Shown here: in pieces, positions 11,901-23,100 of the stretch | How positions within the stretch are numbered: the first letter of the stretch is position 1 | Layout: each line of letters starts with the position of its first letter | NCBI GenBank assembly: GCA_907165275.2 | Contig: OU015659.1 | Span: 12,442,501 to 12,506,500 of the forward strand | Source: Zygaena filipendulae | Lineage: Eukaryota; Arthropoda; Insecta; Lepidoptera; Zygaenidae | Length of the DNA: 64,000 nucleotides | Direction of reading: 5' to 3' | The notes under the pieces: model-generated | Database searches by the model: none | What the model was told of the DNA's origin: nothing | Seen by the model: the letters and a program-made list of their open reading frames with translations, nothing else | Made by a program: the position numbers and the translations under genes

Positions 11901-12502
11901 GTTATAAAGAGTAACCTGGGCTAATTTTATTTAAAAAAAAATAGTTCCTGCGGGAGTTCTGAAACTCACGCGGGTGAAACCGCGGGCCACAGCTTGTTAA
12001 GTATCTTACTAATATTATAAATGTGAAATTTTGGATGTTTGTTACTCAATCACGCAAAAACGACTGAGCGGATTTGGGTGAAATTTAGCACGCACGTTGT
12101 CAGGGGTATAGAGAAGGACATATCCCGTCCCATTTTTATCCCGGAATTCCCGCGGGAACTCCGAAATTACCGCGGGTGTAACCGCGGGGCACAGCTAGTA
12201 GATAATAAATGTAGTACCTACCTAAATATAAAAGAATTCTTTTACGAAGAATTTTGGAATTCGTGTGAGTGGACAGGCAGTTAATACTTAATTCAACTGC
12301 AAATTGTCCCAACAGGTTCCCTCGGCAGCAGTCCAGGTACACCATGATCCGCCACAGGCAGGAGCCGAAGAACGAGCAGCGCGAGCGCATCATGGCCGAG
12401 AACAGGGCGGCGCCCGACTCGGAGGGGTTCAACTCGCTGCGCTACGAGGAGCTGCAGGTGCGGCCCGGCCGGCTCGCCGTGCACCTCCTGGTCAAGTTAT
12501 GA
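8931..12502 (+). CDS. Beta-1,4-N-acetylgalactosaminyl/galactosyltransferase (GT7), complete, 3 exons
   Basis: Coding exons are 8931-9358, 9881-10237 and 12316-12502; phases agree, giving 323 aa. It is a type II Golgi membrane protein: a short basic N-terminus, one hydrophobic segment (about residues 14-33, CIFYVLWLLAIVFFF), a stem, then the catalytic domain. Landmarks are PLFSVAILVTYRNR, the metal-binding DVD at residues 180-182 (HDVDLLP), QQPRHMSASIDKF, WGGEDDD at 242-248, and the terminal metal site YTMIRH in exon 3. At the position of Tyr289 of mammalian B4GALT1 it has Leu217 (LPYAWLVGG). That change favours UDP-GalNAc over UDP-Gal, so the likely product is the invertebrate beta4GalNAcT (LacdiNAc synthesis, bre-4 type). 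The in-frame GTG at 8901 is not used as a start. Exon 1 is AT-rich, while exons 2 and 3 are very GC-rich. Confidence 0.9.
9500..9722 (-). repeat. Dispersed short-family repeat in GalNAcT intron 1
   Basis: In reverse orientation it carries the 'cggaattcccgcgggaattc' block (9668-9687 region), the 'tgcaggga' end and an upstream 'ctacatattataaaacaaag' tail. It lies between GalNAcT exons 1 and 2. Confidence 0.6.
10272..10782. repeat. Diverged inverted-repeat element in GalNAcT intron 2
   Basis: The left part has 'gtcggtccgaattgcgc' and 'caaacaactgtccaaattgc'. The right part, in inverse orientation, has 'caatttggacagtcgtgtgc' and 'cggaccgcacc'. This suggests an old foldback MITE. The ends are too diverged to fix, and no target duplication was found. 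Confidence 0.35.
11725..12203 (-). repeat. Two dispersed-repeat fragments in GalNAcT intron 2
   Basis: Two adjacent minus-strand pieces end 'aaaccgcgggccacagcttg' (near 11990) and 'aaccgcggggcacagctagt' (near 12200). The second includes 'tcccgcgggaactccgaaat'. Both end in the family's agctagt/agctt terminus. Together they explain much of the 2-kb intron. Confidence 0.65.
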
Positions 12503-12588
12503 TGGCCACACACTTGGAATATAACTAGGATTTCGAGTTTTAAACATATAAGTGAGAACTAATAATAAGCTTTTCGACGCCCCCAAGG

Positions 12589-12594
12589 AATAAA
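12589..12594 (+). terminator. Candidate polyadenylation signal AATAAA for the GalNAcT gene
   Basis: AATAAA lies 87 nt after the stop codon of the glycosyltransferase. It is the first canonical signal downstream. It has no transcript support and is inferred from spacing alone. Confidence 0.5.
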
Positions 12595-12970
12595 CCGGTA
12601 AAAGGCTATTACGGGGTTCTTCATGTTATTCCAGATTCGGTATCTAGAGCTTGGAATACACTATGTAAATTTCTTCTAGAATGTTTCTATTGAAATTACG
12701 AAAGATACGAAATAATACGGCTTTTTTTTTGTAAAACCATAAATAGGTAATACCTACTTTCATTTTAACGAATAATTTAAATATTAAATAAGAACCATAT
12801 TATTCGTTATCCTACTAATATTATAAACGCGAAAGCTTGTAAGTATGTATGGATGGATGGATGTTTGTTACTCTTTCACGCAAAAACTACCGGATGGATT
12901 TAAATGAAACTTTACAATAATGTAGCTTATACATCAGATTAACACATAGGGTACTTTTTGTCCCGGAATT

Positions 12971-13292
12971 GGGTATTCTCCAAGGTATGAAAATCAAAAT
13001 TCTAATTAGTCCGGCAGTCAGAAAATAAAAAAATAATAGACACGTATTTTTTGCTTTTTCAATTTAATGAAAATGAACATAGATAAAGCGCATTAAAGTT
13101 TAAGGTGGGGGACTCGTGACGTCAATATTCATTATAAGCCCCATACAAACTGCACCAGTTTGTGACGTCACGCGAAATTTCAACTCAATGTATCTACGTT
13201 ATTTTTTGATTATGTAAAAAAAGAAAAAATACGTGTCCAATATTTTTTACTAATCTACACGACGGACTAAAAAAAAATTTTGTCAAGTAGCC
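12971..13292. mobile_element. MITE inserted in a dispersed repeat, AATT target duplication
   Basis: It interrupts the repeat exactly inside its 'ggaattcccgcggg' block, with AATT on both sides (12967-12970 and 13293-13296). Internal landmarks are 'aattctaattagtccg' on the left, 'cgacggactaaaaaaaaatt' on the right and central CRE-like GACGTCA motifs. A second member in opposite orientation lies at 60267-60577. Confidence 0.7.
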
Positions 13293-13927
13293 AATTCCCG
13301 CGGGAACTCTGAAATTAACGCGGGTGAAACCGCGGGGCAAAACTAGTATTATAGTATTCATCTCAAAAACGGGGCTTAACCCCCTAAACTTGTTTTGAGA
13401 AACTTGTTATGAATGAAAAATGGTTTTATTTTCCTGTAAAATTTGAATTTCGACATTAACGGTTTATTCCTTGGAGCCTTCGTTTTGTTAAATGGATGGA
13501 TGTCGTAACGGTGACAGCGTCTCATGTTACGTGGTTTATATAAATCGTTACTACTTTCGGCTGTTCCCACGGCACTATGCCAAGCATGACGTATTTGATA
13601 TGTACGCACAAATTTAAACCGTATCAGAGTGTAAATAGGAGTTAGTTTTTTATAATAAACCTACTTGCCCCCCGCGGTAATTGCGGCGAAAACCGCATGA
13701 AAATCCGTTGCGTAGTTTTAAAGATCTAAGCACACATAGGGACAGACAGACAGCGGGAAGCGACTTTGTTTTATACTATGTAGTAAGGTGTATGTAAGTG
13801 GACACTCTAAGTTACCCGGCATTAAGTATTATTGACACCTTTGCCTAATTACGTTTATGATGTATTATTATTATTTAACTACATAGATAGGTACATAATT
13901 TAAAAACTTATTTAAGTTGAAAATGTA

Positions 13928-13933
13928 TTTATT
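13928..13933 (-). terminator. Candidate polyadenylation signal AATAAA for POLN
   Basis: On the minus strand AATAAATACATTTT occurs about 175 nt after the POLN stop codon. It is canonical in sequence; use is inferred. Confidence 0.45.
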
Positions 13934-14105
13934 ATTCAAAGCGATGTAAAATAAATGAAGCTGAAATGAAATGTTATTATGGAAAAAAAAAATTTCAACC
14001 AACAATGTCTACTTCCTACGTTTAAGTTCCAACTGCGTGACACTGGCGGAGTCACTAGTAAAGCATCATGGTTCAAGCCAAGAAGAAAAAAAAAGAAATA
14101 TAATT

Positions 14106-17100
14106 TTATTCTTCGGCGAACAGTTCAGTCATCTCCCCCCAGCTCGGGCCGTGCGCCATGGCGACGGGCAGGCTTATGTCCATGCCACATTGACGGCCGC
14201 AGTTTTCCATTGCCTCTTTAATTATTTCTGCAAAAAAAACTGACCTCTATGAAAAAACTAATAATAGATACGATATGTACGACGGACGGTCGGGGTCAAA
14301 AAGCGTTTATCACCTTAAGGTTCATAATTGTATGCACATATCTATGTCGCGTATTTTTTGTTAAAACACGAAAATCGGTCGATACTCGTTTGACAGATAG
14401 GTATAGAAAACTTTTTTCATAAAAAAGAAACCAAAAAACTGAGACTTAGACTGAACCATGAAAGTGAAAGAAAGTTCTCTGTGGACTAGCAAAAATACGG
14501 TCCAGAAATACCTGCAGCCGTGCGCAGGTGCTCAGCCGCCACCTCCCACACCAGCTCGTCGTGGATCTGCAGAACTAGGCTGCAATCCACCCGACGGCTG
14601 CTGAGGCGAAGTCGCTTCTCCGTTTCCACCATCGCTATCTTGCATAGGTCTGCTGCTGAGCCTGATTGTTTATCCGATTTGTAATAATTATGTAGTCAAA
14701 ACAAAAGTCTAATTTGATCGAGCGAAGACTAAGGTAAAAAAATTAACAAGGTGAGTATTAAAGGCATGCCAAACTAGCTACGCGATGTGTTTTAATCTTT
14801 ACTTATCTGGCTCGGAGGACCAAAATAGTAACTAACAATTTTTTTTTGTGTTCCATTATTTACAGATTAATTGGAACAGAATAAGATGAACGGATAGCCG
14901 AAGACAGATAGTGTTAGCATATAACAATAGACAGTGAAGGCAACCTTGCACAATAAAGTTGATGGCTTGCCGCTCGGCGTGCGACTTGAGCGCGAAGTCG
15001 TCGCTGGCGATGTGCTGCAGCGTGCGCGCCCGCCCGCACGCCGTGGCGAGGCGGCCGCCGCCCCGCGCGCAGCGGGCCGCCACCGCGCGCCCGAAGTGTT
15101 TCAGAGACGGGAACGTTCCTGGCGGTGACGCACTTCTTTTCATACTGTTACTAGCTTTTGACCGCGACTTTGTCCACGTGGTAGTTGAAATCAGACGTTG
15201 GTTGGGTCTAGAAATTTCTTGACCTGAAATTTCTTCCAAGAAAACACGTTGGTCCATACAAACTTTGCAACTACTTTTTACCCTGTCAAGGGTTGAACAC
15301 ACCTACGTCATTTATGGAATATTTGTGCAAAAGTTCAAGGTAGACCCAGCGGTTTCAGCTGTGCATTGATCGATCAGTCAGTTTCTGCTTTTATATAGTT
15401 ATTATTGTCGCGCACAGCGCGATTTGCTTTGTAACAATTGGTTTGTATCAACACTAATTATTGTACTGTCAATCTATATTTTGTGGTGTGGCAACACTTT
15501 GCTTATGCTTGAACAAAAGTGTGGGTAGAGGGACATACAAGCGCGGGATGACCGCGACCGCGTGGAATAGACAATATCTAAACAAGCAGCGTAAAGTGAA
15601 GTCGTCCAGCTCGGAGTGTAAAAGGAAAGCACTGGATTGACGAATAAAGGGCAGGACGATCGGGACCGCGCGGATTAGAGGCAATGCCGGAAAAGGTAGC
15701 GTAAGGTGAGATCGTCCGGCCCGGAGTAAGTTACAAAGGCACTGGGTGAGTCGTCACTAATATTATAGTGTATTCGACTTTCTAATACAATAGATTCAGA
15801 GAATGGTGAAGCGACTGACTAGTCACTGGGAAACTCCATAATCTATAATAAGTTCAATCTTGCAGTACAATGTACATTTGGTAGTCAAGGACATTGAACT
15901 GGGAGCCCCAGGCTCAAATGGGTGTGTACCGAAAGCACACAGGCGAATCATTGTAAGGTCGTCTACATGAAGTTGGGAATGGGCAGGACTAAGGGGAAGG
16001 AGGAGGTCCTCGTGGGGGCACAGCCCCCATGTCCGACTGGTGTCAGGAAAGGTAAAAGAAACCTTGATTTACGGCATGCACGCAGGCTCGAGACAGACTA
16101 GAGCTTGCAGGGTAAATCGGAATAAGGCAAGACACCAGGACACGATCAGACGTGTTCAGATCGGAGCTGTAGACGACCAGGGAGGGTCACTACTCATCTG
16201 GGTAGACCAGACCCTCATGACAGAACAATGCGAAGCCACATGGATTAGAGATCATAACGTAAAGCTCACATTGAAGAGATGATACATGATTTCTTAGTGA
16301 CTGGTTGGTCGTCTCATCATTATATTACCATGCTTTACATTTCATGGATTGTGCGAGATTATATTATATAGATATTTGTCGTCCGTGTAAACCTGTACTT
16401 AATTGAATTCAGGCAAACATAACTCGGGATAGTGCAGACGGCACGACAAAATGGTGGAGGTGCTGGGATATAACATGGGAAGCCAGATTCGTTCTGGCTC
16501 TTCCTTGTTAAATTTCCCTCTATTTTAATCCTTTTTGTATTTGTGCTTTTTTTGAGTTTTATTTGACTTTTCTTTGTCTTAGTCAAATATAGGTAACTAA
16601 TCATAAAACCATTTACTTATTAAACTACCTTCCTCTTTCATGTTTTTAATATGTTCTGTGTACAGAGGTTGTGCTTGTATTATTTGTATTGGTGGTAAAT
16701 GATATATTTTTTTCCTTGCATATGATTAACAAATTAAGGCTAGCCGCATACTTGTAAGTAACCATACCTTAACTTCTACATCGACTAAACTTCTTGTGAA
16801 TTCCACACAACTATGGGTTTTTTTTTGTCAAACAACTATTGTGTTGACAGTATGCGCAAGTTCTATGATCACAGTATATTTCTATAAACTTATGAAACAC
16901 AACAATGTTTTTCAAATAAAAATTGTATGTATGCACCAGGCCTAAAGGAACAATAAGTACAAAAGGTATACTGTTCTCTATTTTTCTATTTTTTCTAAGG
17001 GATGTATCGAGTAATGTATTGAGATAGTATCACTGGTAAACCATATGAATTTATCAACTTTAATTTTTGTAAAAAAGACTAACCTTATGTCTCTTGATAA

Positions 17101-20100
17101 ATTATTTTATTATGGCTATTGTGCTAAGTTTTGTTGTTTGTTTTTGCGAATCATATTACTGCTTTATTGGACATTTGTCTACTACATAGTAATGAATAAG
17201 TAAAACAACAGTTTAATATAACGGTAACGGTACATATCGGTTTTTAGGGTATACAACAAAGATAAAACACAATATAAGTACTATGTTGTATGCACTCGGC
17301 AGATTTCGGCAAAGCTTGTGCTTTTGTAATAATTGCGCAGTTAAGTTCAAGCGTCAGTAAAAGTTAATTTTCTGGTTTAACGTGAAGTGTTTAAAATACT
17401 ATACCTAGGTGATCGGTTTGGTCGTTTAGTCGTGAAGGCGTGACAAACGAACAAACGAGCTCACTCACGCATTATAATATTAGTAAGGATAGTAGCGAGA
17501 GTATATCACTCTACGAGGTGATTTTTTGCAAATTTCTAATGTAGTCGGTCGTGGGGTATCGAATATCGAAGCCGATAGAAAAGTATCGGTACTTAGTAGT
17601 TAGTACTTACTCTTATCGAATCGATCCAATTTTCATAGTACAATTTGGAATAAATCAAATGAAAGCAACAAGATGTATACTTTGAAATTGACGTTATGGC
17701 TACTCAATTAGCCGCCGCCACCGGCGCCGCAGCGCGATGCGCTTGTCATTTTCCGTACACAGCCGTAGGTGGGTATTTGCAAAGGTTACAATGTACCTAC
17801 AGCTGATCGAGGTCTTTCACTCCGCTGCAACATCACCGACATCACCGACCAACATCATCGATGCGCGAGGCCCCTTGATATTATTACAAATAGACAGTAT
17901 ATACATAGATATTTTGGTGATTAAAAGAAAAAAAAAAAAAAAAACATATTAGGGATATCTACTGAACTACAAAATTTTTTGCGCAATGCTTAGAGAATAT
18001 TCCTGTATTTACACTAAATCTAACCCTGTCGACATCGCGACAGAGAAATATTATGATACAATGGCCTTGAGTTCTTAAAAAAGAAGAAGAAACCTACTGG
18101 ACTATTAAACAGTACCATGTTGCGACAAAATGGACCTTTTTTTTCTGTTCGGGAGGGCCGCAGGAATGCGGCCAGGATATTATTACTCGTGAGAGAGAAG
18201 TCCTGAATGAGGAAAGCCAGGATATGAGTATAGACGAGATAGAGGCTCTGGACAATGACATACAGGACATATATTCTGGTAATCTAACACTGTTTCTACT
18301 CTAACGCAGTTTATACGATACAAGTAACTTTGCTTTATCTATCTGGTAATAATGTAACATATTACGTAAGTGTTAACTTGTAATGGTATATAATGGAACG
18401 CTAATCTCAAGGTTCCGGGTTCGATTCCCGGTGAGGATGCACTTTGTGTGATGAACATAACTTTGTGTGTGTGGTTCCACTTTCCAGTGTGGGTGTGTTT
18501 ATATATCTATAGTATAATATATATGTAATGCCACGTAATGCAAATACACATGTATGTAGTATATGCCACGTTTGCTTGATTTCCACGATACAAGCTAATA
18601 ATAGCTTGCTGTGGGATCGAGTGGATCTGTGTGTTGTGAAGTGGTTTATTATTACATATTATTATTATCTGTATGTTGACCATAAGTGTATGATATGTGG
18701 AAAGATGAGGAAACTGTTGAAAATTAATATTATTTCTATTGCGTGTGGTCCAATAGACATTGGACTGGGGAGCCCGGACCACCTCCGGGGGGGCAAAGGG
18801 CAAAGCCCTCCCGTCCGGCTAGACCGGAGCAAGTCGACCGATGCCCAAGTAGATTGAAGGTGCATAGCCATTAAAAGTCAGTATACTGCAAACGAATACG
18901 AATACTCGACATGGATTTGCAACCATGCAAGGGTAACTAGAGATGGAAAGGCACCCGGTAAAACCGAATCATGAATGTATGTGGCATAGCCACAAGCAAG
19001 AGGCAAGACCTCACATTGAAGGTGCATAGCCATTAGAAGTCAGTATACTGCAAACGAATACGAATACTCGACATGGATTTGCAACCATGCAAGGGTAACT
19101 AGAGATGGAAAGGCACCGGTAAAACCGAATCATGAATGTATGTGGCACAGCCACAAGCAAGAGGCAAGACCTCACCGTGAATGTATGTGGCACAGCCACA
19201 AGCAAGAGGCAAGACCTCACCGTGAATGTATGTGGCACAGCCACAAGCAAGAGGCAAGACCTCTCCGTTAAAGTATATGAATGTATGTGGCACAGGCCAC
19301 AGCCACAAGCAAGAGGCAAGACCTCACCGTTAAAGTATTTATTTATTTTGCACTATTCGGAAAACTTACAGCTAGATAATATACAAAGTAGATTACAGAG
19401 AATAGTTAAAAATAAGGCCAATTACCAGCTTCCACATATTACTACCAATAATAAAAACTTGAATAACAAAGCTTTTGAGGAACATAAGTATACGAATGAA
19501 AGTGGCACAGCCACAAGCAAGAGGCAAGACCTCTCCGTTAAAATATACCTATGAATAATTCTAATAAGAGTGGAATAAATCTGGTCGACTCATCCTTCCA
19601 CTGTCATGCTAAAAGTGTATCATATTATATCCTCATATATCTTCACATTAATATGAACTCAGAGTTAAGTATATCTCACACTATTGCAATAAACCTCTTT
19701 CTACTCTGGGAGTGTCGCGCAAAGCGCGAGATGTCATGCGAAACAACAGAATTCTAGCATTATGTGCAACACTGTTATTTAGTTTGTACCCACATAGCCA
19801 TGTAATAAATTAAAATCCCTCGCAATCGTTGGCGTGTCAGTGTCATGCCAGGCGAGCGCTTCTTGGTAGCTAGTCACTCTGCTCGACTTGAGTGATCGTA
19901 AGAAGTGTTCTATTTCTATTGTATGTATGGTATATATGTGCGATTGTTTGTTTGTTTGCATACTTTATTGAGCATAAACAAAGTTTTTACAAGTTGATAA
20001 AATCAAAACAAATAGGTAATTTATGCTCAAAGGCGGACTTATCCCGCGAGGGGATTTCTTCCAGTCAACCTTTGAAAAATCGAATGGAATTGAAGAAAAC

Positions 20101-23100
20101 ATTGGCGGGAGAAGAGATAAATAGAAAGGAGGTTGACAAACATAAAAATAATGGTTCGATAGAATCAAGACGGGATAAAAAAGGAAAGAAAATAAAAGAA
20201 AAGTTGTAAAATAAATAGATAAGAAAAAATAAGAAGGCATAATATATAACAATATAAATAAAATACATATCTGCATATACAGTAATATATCAATACATAT
20301 AAACTAATATACTACATATAAACTATAATTGTAATTATTGATGAGTGGTAGTATACAGAGCTCCGAATGCTGTGCAGGATGTATTCAAGGCGAGGCTCTT
20401 TTTACGTTGGTCATTAAAAGTGTCGCGACCGAAAAACGCGCGCGCCGAGTGGGTCACCATAGCAAAAGGCGCTTGGCGCCCTCCTGCGCCTGTAAGAAAT
20501 GCGCACCCTACATCATAGTAGATACACCTCTAACTGCAATTCGAACCAGAGAGAAAATCCTGGAATGGACAAGTCACCTGCTCACACTTTTGCATTAAAC
20601 CTCTTTCTGCGTTTGGGAGTGTCGCGCACAGCGCGATTTGCTTTGTAACAATTGGTTTGTATCAACACTAATTATTGTACTGTCAATCTATATTTTGTGG
20701 TGTGGCAACACTTTGCTTATGCTTGAACAAAAGTGTGGGTAGAGGGACATACAAGCGCGGGATGACCGCGACCGCGTGGAATAGACAATATCTAAACAAG
20801 CAGCGTAAAGTGAAGTCGTCCAGCTCGGAGTGTAAAAGGAAAGCACTGGATTGACGAATAAAGGGCAGGACGATCGGGACCGCGCGGATTAGAGGCAATG
20901 CCGGAAAAGGTAGCGTAAGGTGAGATCGTCCGGCCCGGAGTAAGTTACAAAGGCACTGGGTGAGTCGTCACTAATATTATAGTGTATTCGACTTTCTAAT
21001 ACAATAGATTCAGAGAATGGTGAAGCGACTGACTAGTCACTGGGAAACTCCATAATCTATAATAAGTTCAATCTTGCAGTACAATGTACATTTGGTAGTC
21101 AAGGACATTGAACTGGGAGCCCCAGGCTCAAATGGGTGTGTACCGAAAGCACACAGGCGAATCATTGTAAGGTCGTCTACATGAAGTTGGGAATGGGCAG
21201 GACTAAGGGGAAGGAGGAGGTCCTCGTGGGGGCACAGCCCCCATGTCCGACTGGTGTCAGGAAAGGTAAAAGAAACCTTGATTTACGGCATGCACGCAGG
21301 CTCGAGACAGACTAGAGCTTGCAGGGTAAATCGGAATAAGGCAAGACACCAGGACACGATCAGACGTGTTCAGATCGGAGCTGTAGACGACCAGGGAGGG
21401 TCACTACTCATCTGGGTAGACCAGACCCTCATGACAGAACAATGCGAAGCCACATGGATTAGAGATCATAACGTAAAGCTCACATTGAAGAGATGATACA
21501 TGATTTCTTAGTGACTGGTTGGTCGTCTCATCATTATATTACCATGCTTTACATTTCATGGATTGTGCGAGATTATATTATATAGATATTTGTCGTCCGT
21601 GTAAACCTGTACTTAATTGAATTCAGGCAAACATAACTCGGGATAGTGCAGACGGCACGACAATTATGTATAGATTACTAGAGTGGTGTAGGTAGGCCCA
21701 CTACGAGGTGGACCGACCGACGAGTCGGACGACTTTAGACTTGGTATCAACTAAAATAAAGGTAATTTTAATATATTTATCAGAAAAGCATAATGAAAAT
21801 AATCACTATTAAAACTCGCCGTGACGGACAGTGCTTGGTCGTAGCTGACGCCCAGTATGTCCATGAGTTTTCTTGCGCCGGCGCCGTATAGGTTAGCATA
21901 CACTATGCGCTTTGTACGTTCACGATCTTCCCTCGATATTTCGCTTTCGTCCTTACCAAGCCTGCAAAGTATACATCTATCTGATGATAGAATATAGATG
22001 TCTGAGTGATCTTTTATTTATCTAGATCGCGGGGATCATTGATAAGAAAAATTCAAACACATAGGCAAGCAAACCAAGTTATACAAAAACAGTAAAGTAA
22101 AACATAAGTCAGAATATAGCTTTGAAAACAAACATTGGTCCTTTGAGCCCGATATTTACGCCGAGAATTTGAAAACAAAGCATCCATTGTGCAAATATAC
22201 CATTTAGCTGCGAGAACTCTGAACAGATCTCTACTCTTTAAGGCATCGAGCAACCCACTGTCCGAGGCGACGTAAGCAAACACGCGACACTCGATGTGTT
22301 TGAAGTCGGCCGCCAACAGCTCATATCCCTCGCGACTGACGTATACAGAACGAAAGTTCAATTGCTGGTTCAATTCTATAAGAAAACCATTAAATTTTAA
22401 ATCAAGTTTCGTTTCGATTTTCGTAAATCACGTCAATGTTGATAAAGAATGATACGTGATACCGAAGTCGCTTCCCTCGGGGTACATGATTAGACTGAAT
22501 GGTACTTTCGGTATAGCTTGCAGGTTAGGGTTATTTGATGCTATCCGCCCGGTCGCCGCCGCTGTTTGGACCCTTGTGAAAATAATTTTGTATTTTGCAT
22601 ACCTAGATGATGTCATTATTAAGAGCCTAAACATACTGATATAACTTCATGCGTATAGGATAAAGCTGTTCTTACCAATTTGGCTTTACAATTCCATCTT
22701 TGACATGTTGTGCGATGCCAGTGAGAAACGTCGCGTGAGCTTTGTGCAAGTGTCGATATTCTAGAATCAGCTTCGGTAGAGGATGGACCGATATTAAACT
22801 ACGCAACTGAAATAGTTTAGGAAGAATATATTACTTTAAGTTGCAGCTCATATCTAATCTTCATCTAAATAGAACAACATTCAAAGGCGCATCTTTTATT
22901 TACAAATACCAGATTATCATCCTTTAATATATGTATATGTATGTTCATACCATACTTTCTGAAGTAGATTTTGCTCCTCTTGATATCGTCTCTCTGATTT
23001 TAATATTGCATTTGCTATCCAATTTTAATTCATCGTAAAGTATAGCTCGTACTTGCACAGTCGAATTGATCTGAAATGTCTTCCCAGCCGCTTTATGACA

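Larger units (their letters stand above)
12595..14105. other. Intergenic between GalNAcT and POLN 3' ends; repeats
   Basis: The two genes converge here. The interval holds a short-family dispersed repeat in reverse orientation (about 12815-13350) that was split by a MITE (12971-13292), then unassigned AT-rich DNA. No coding frame of protein-like composition is present. Confidence 0.55.
15406..21662. mobile_element. Non-autonomous LTR retrotransposon (LARD-like), 6.26 kb, in a POLN intron
   Basis: Two direct repeats of 1,043 bp (15406-16448 and 20620-21662) appear identical wherever compared, including two shared open frames in each. They start TGTCGCGC and end GCACGACA. The 5-bp duplication ATTAT flanks the whole at 15401-15405 and 21663-21667. 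Directly after the left LTR, AAATGGTGGAGGTGCTGGGA is a likely primer binding site beginning TGG. A short purine stretch (TTTGGGAG) precedes the right LTR. The 4.17-kb interior has no gag, protease, RT or integrase frame, only small frames, a SINE, a LINE tail and tandem repeats. It sits in the intron between POLN exons 21816 and 15118, which would otherwise be about 0.4 kb. LTR identity implies recent insertion by a partner's machinery. Confidence 0.88.

Noticed and set aside
15469..16282. 71- and 80-codon frames duplicated exactly at 20683-21496 as a gene pair
   Set aside because: They lie inside the two LTRs, are on opposite strands, and show no recognisable protein motif.
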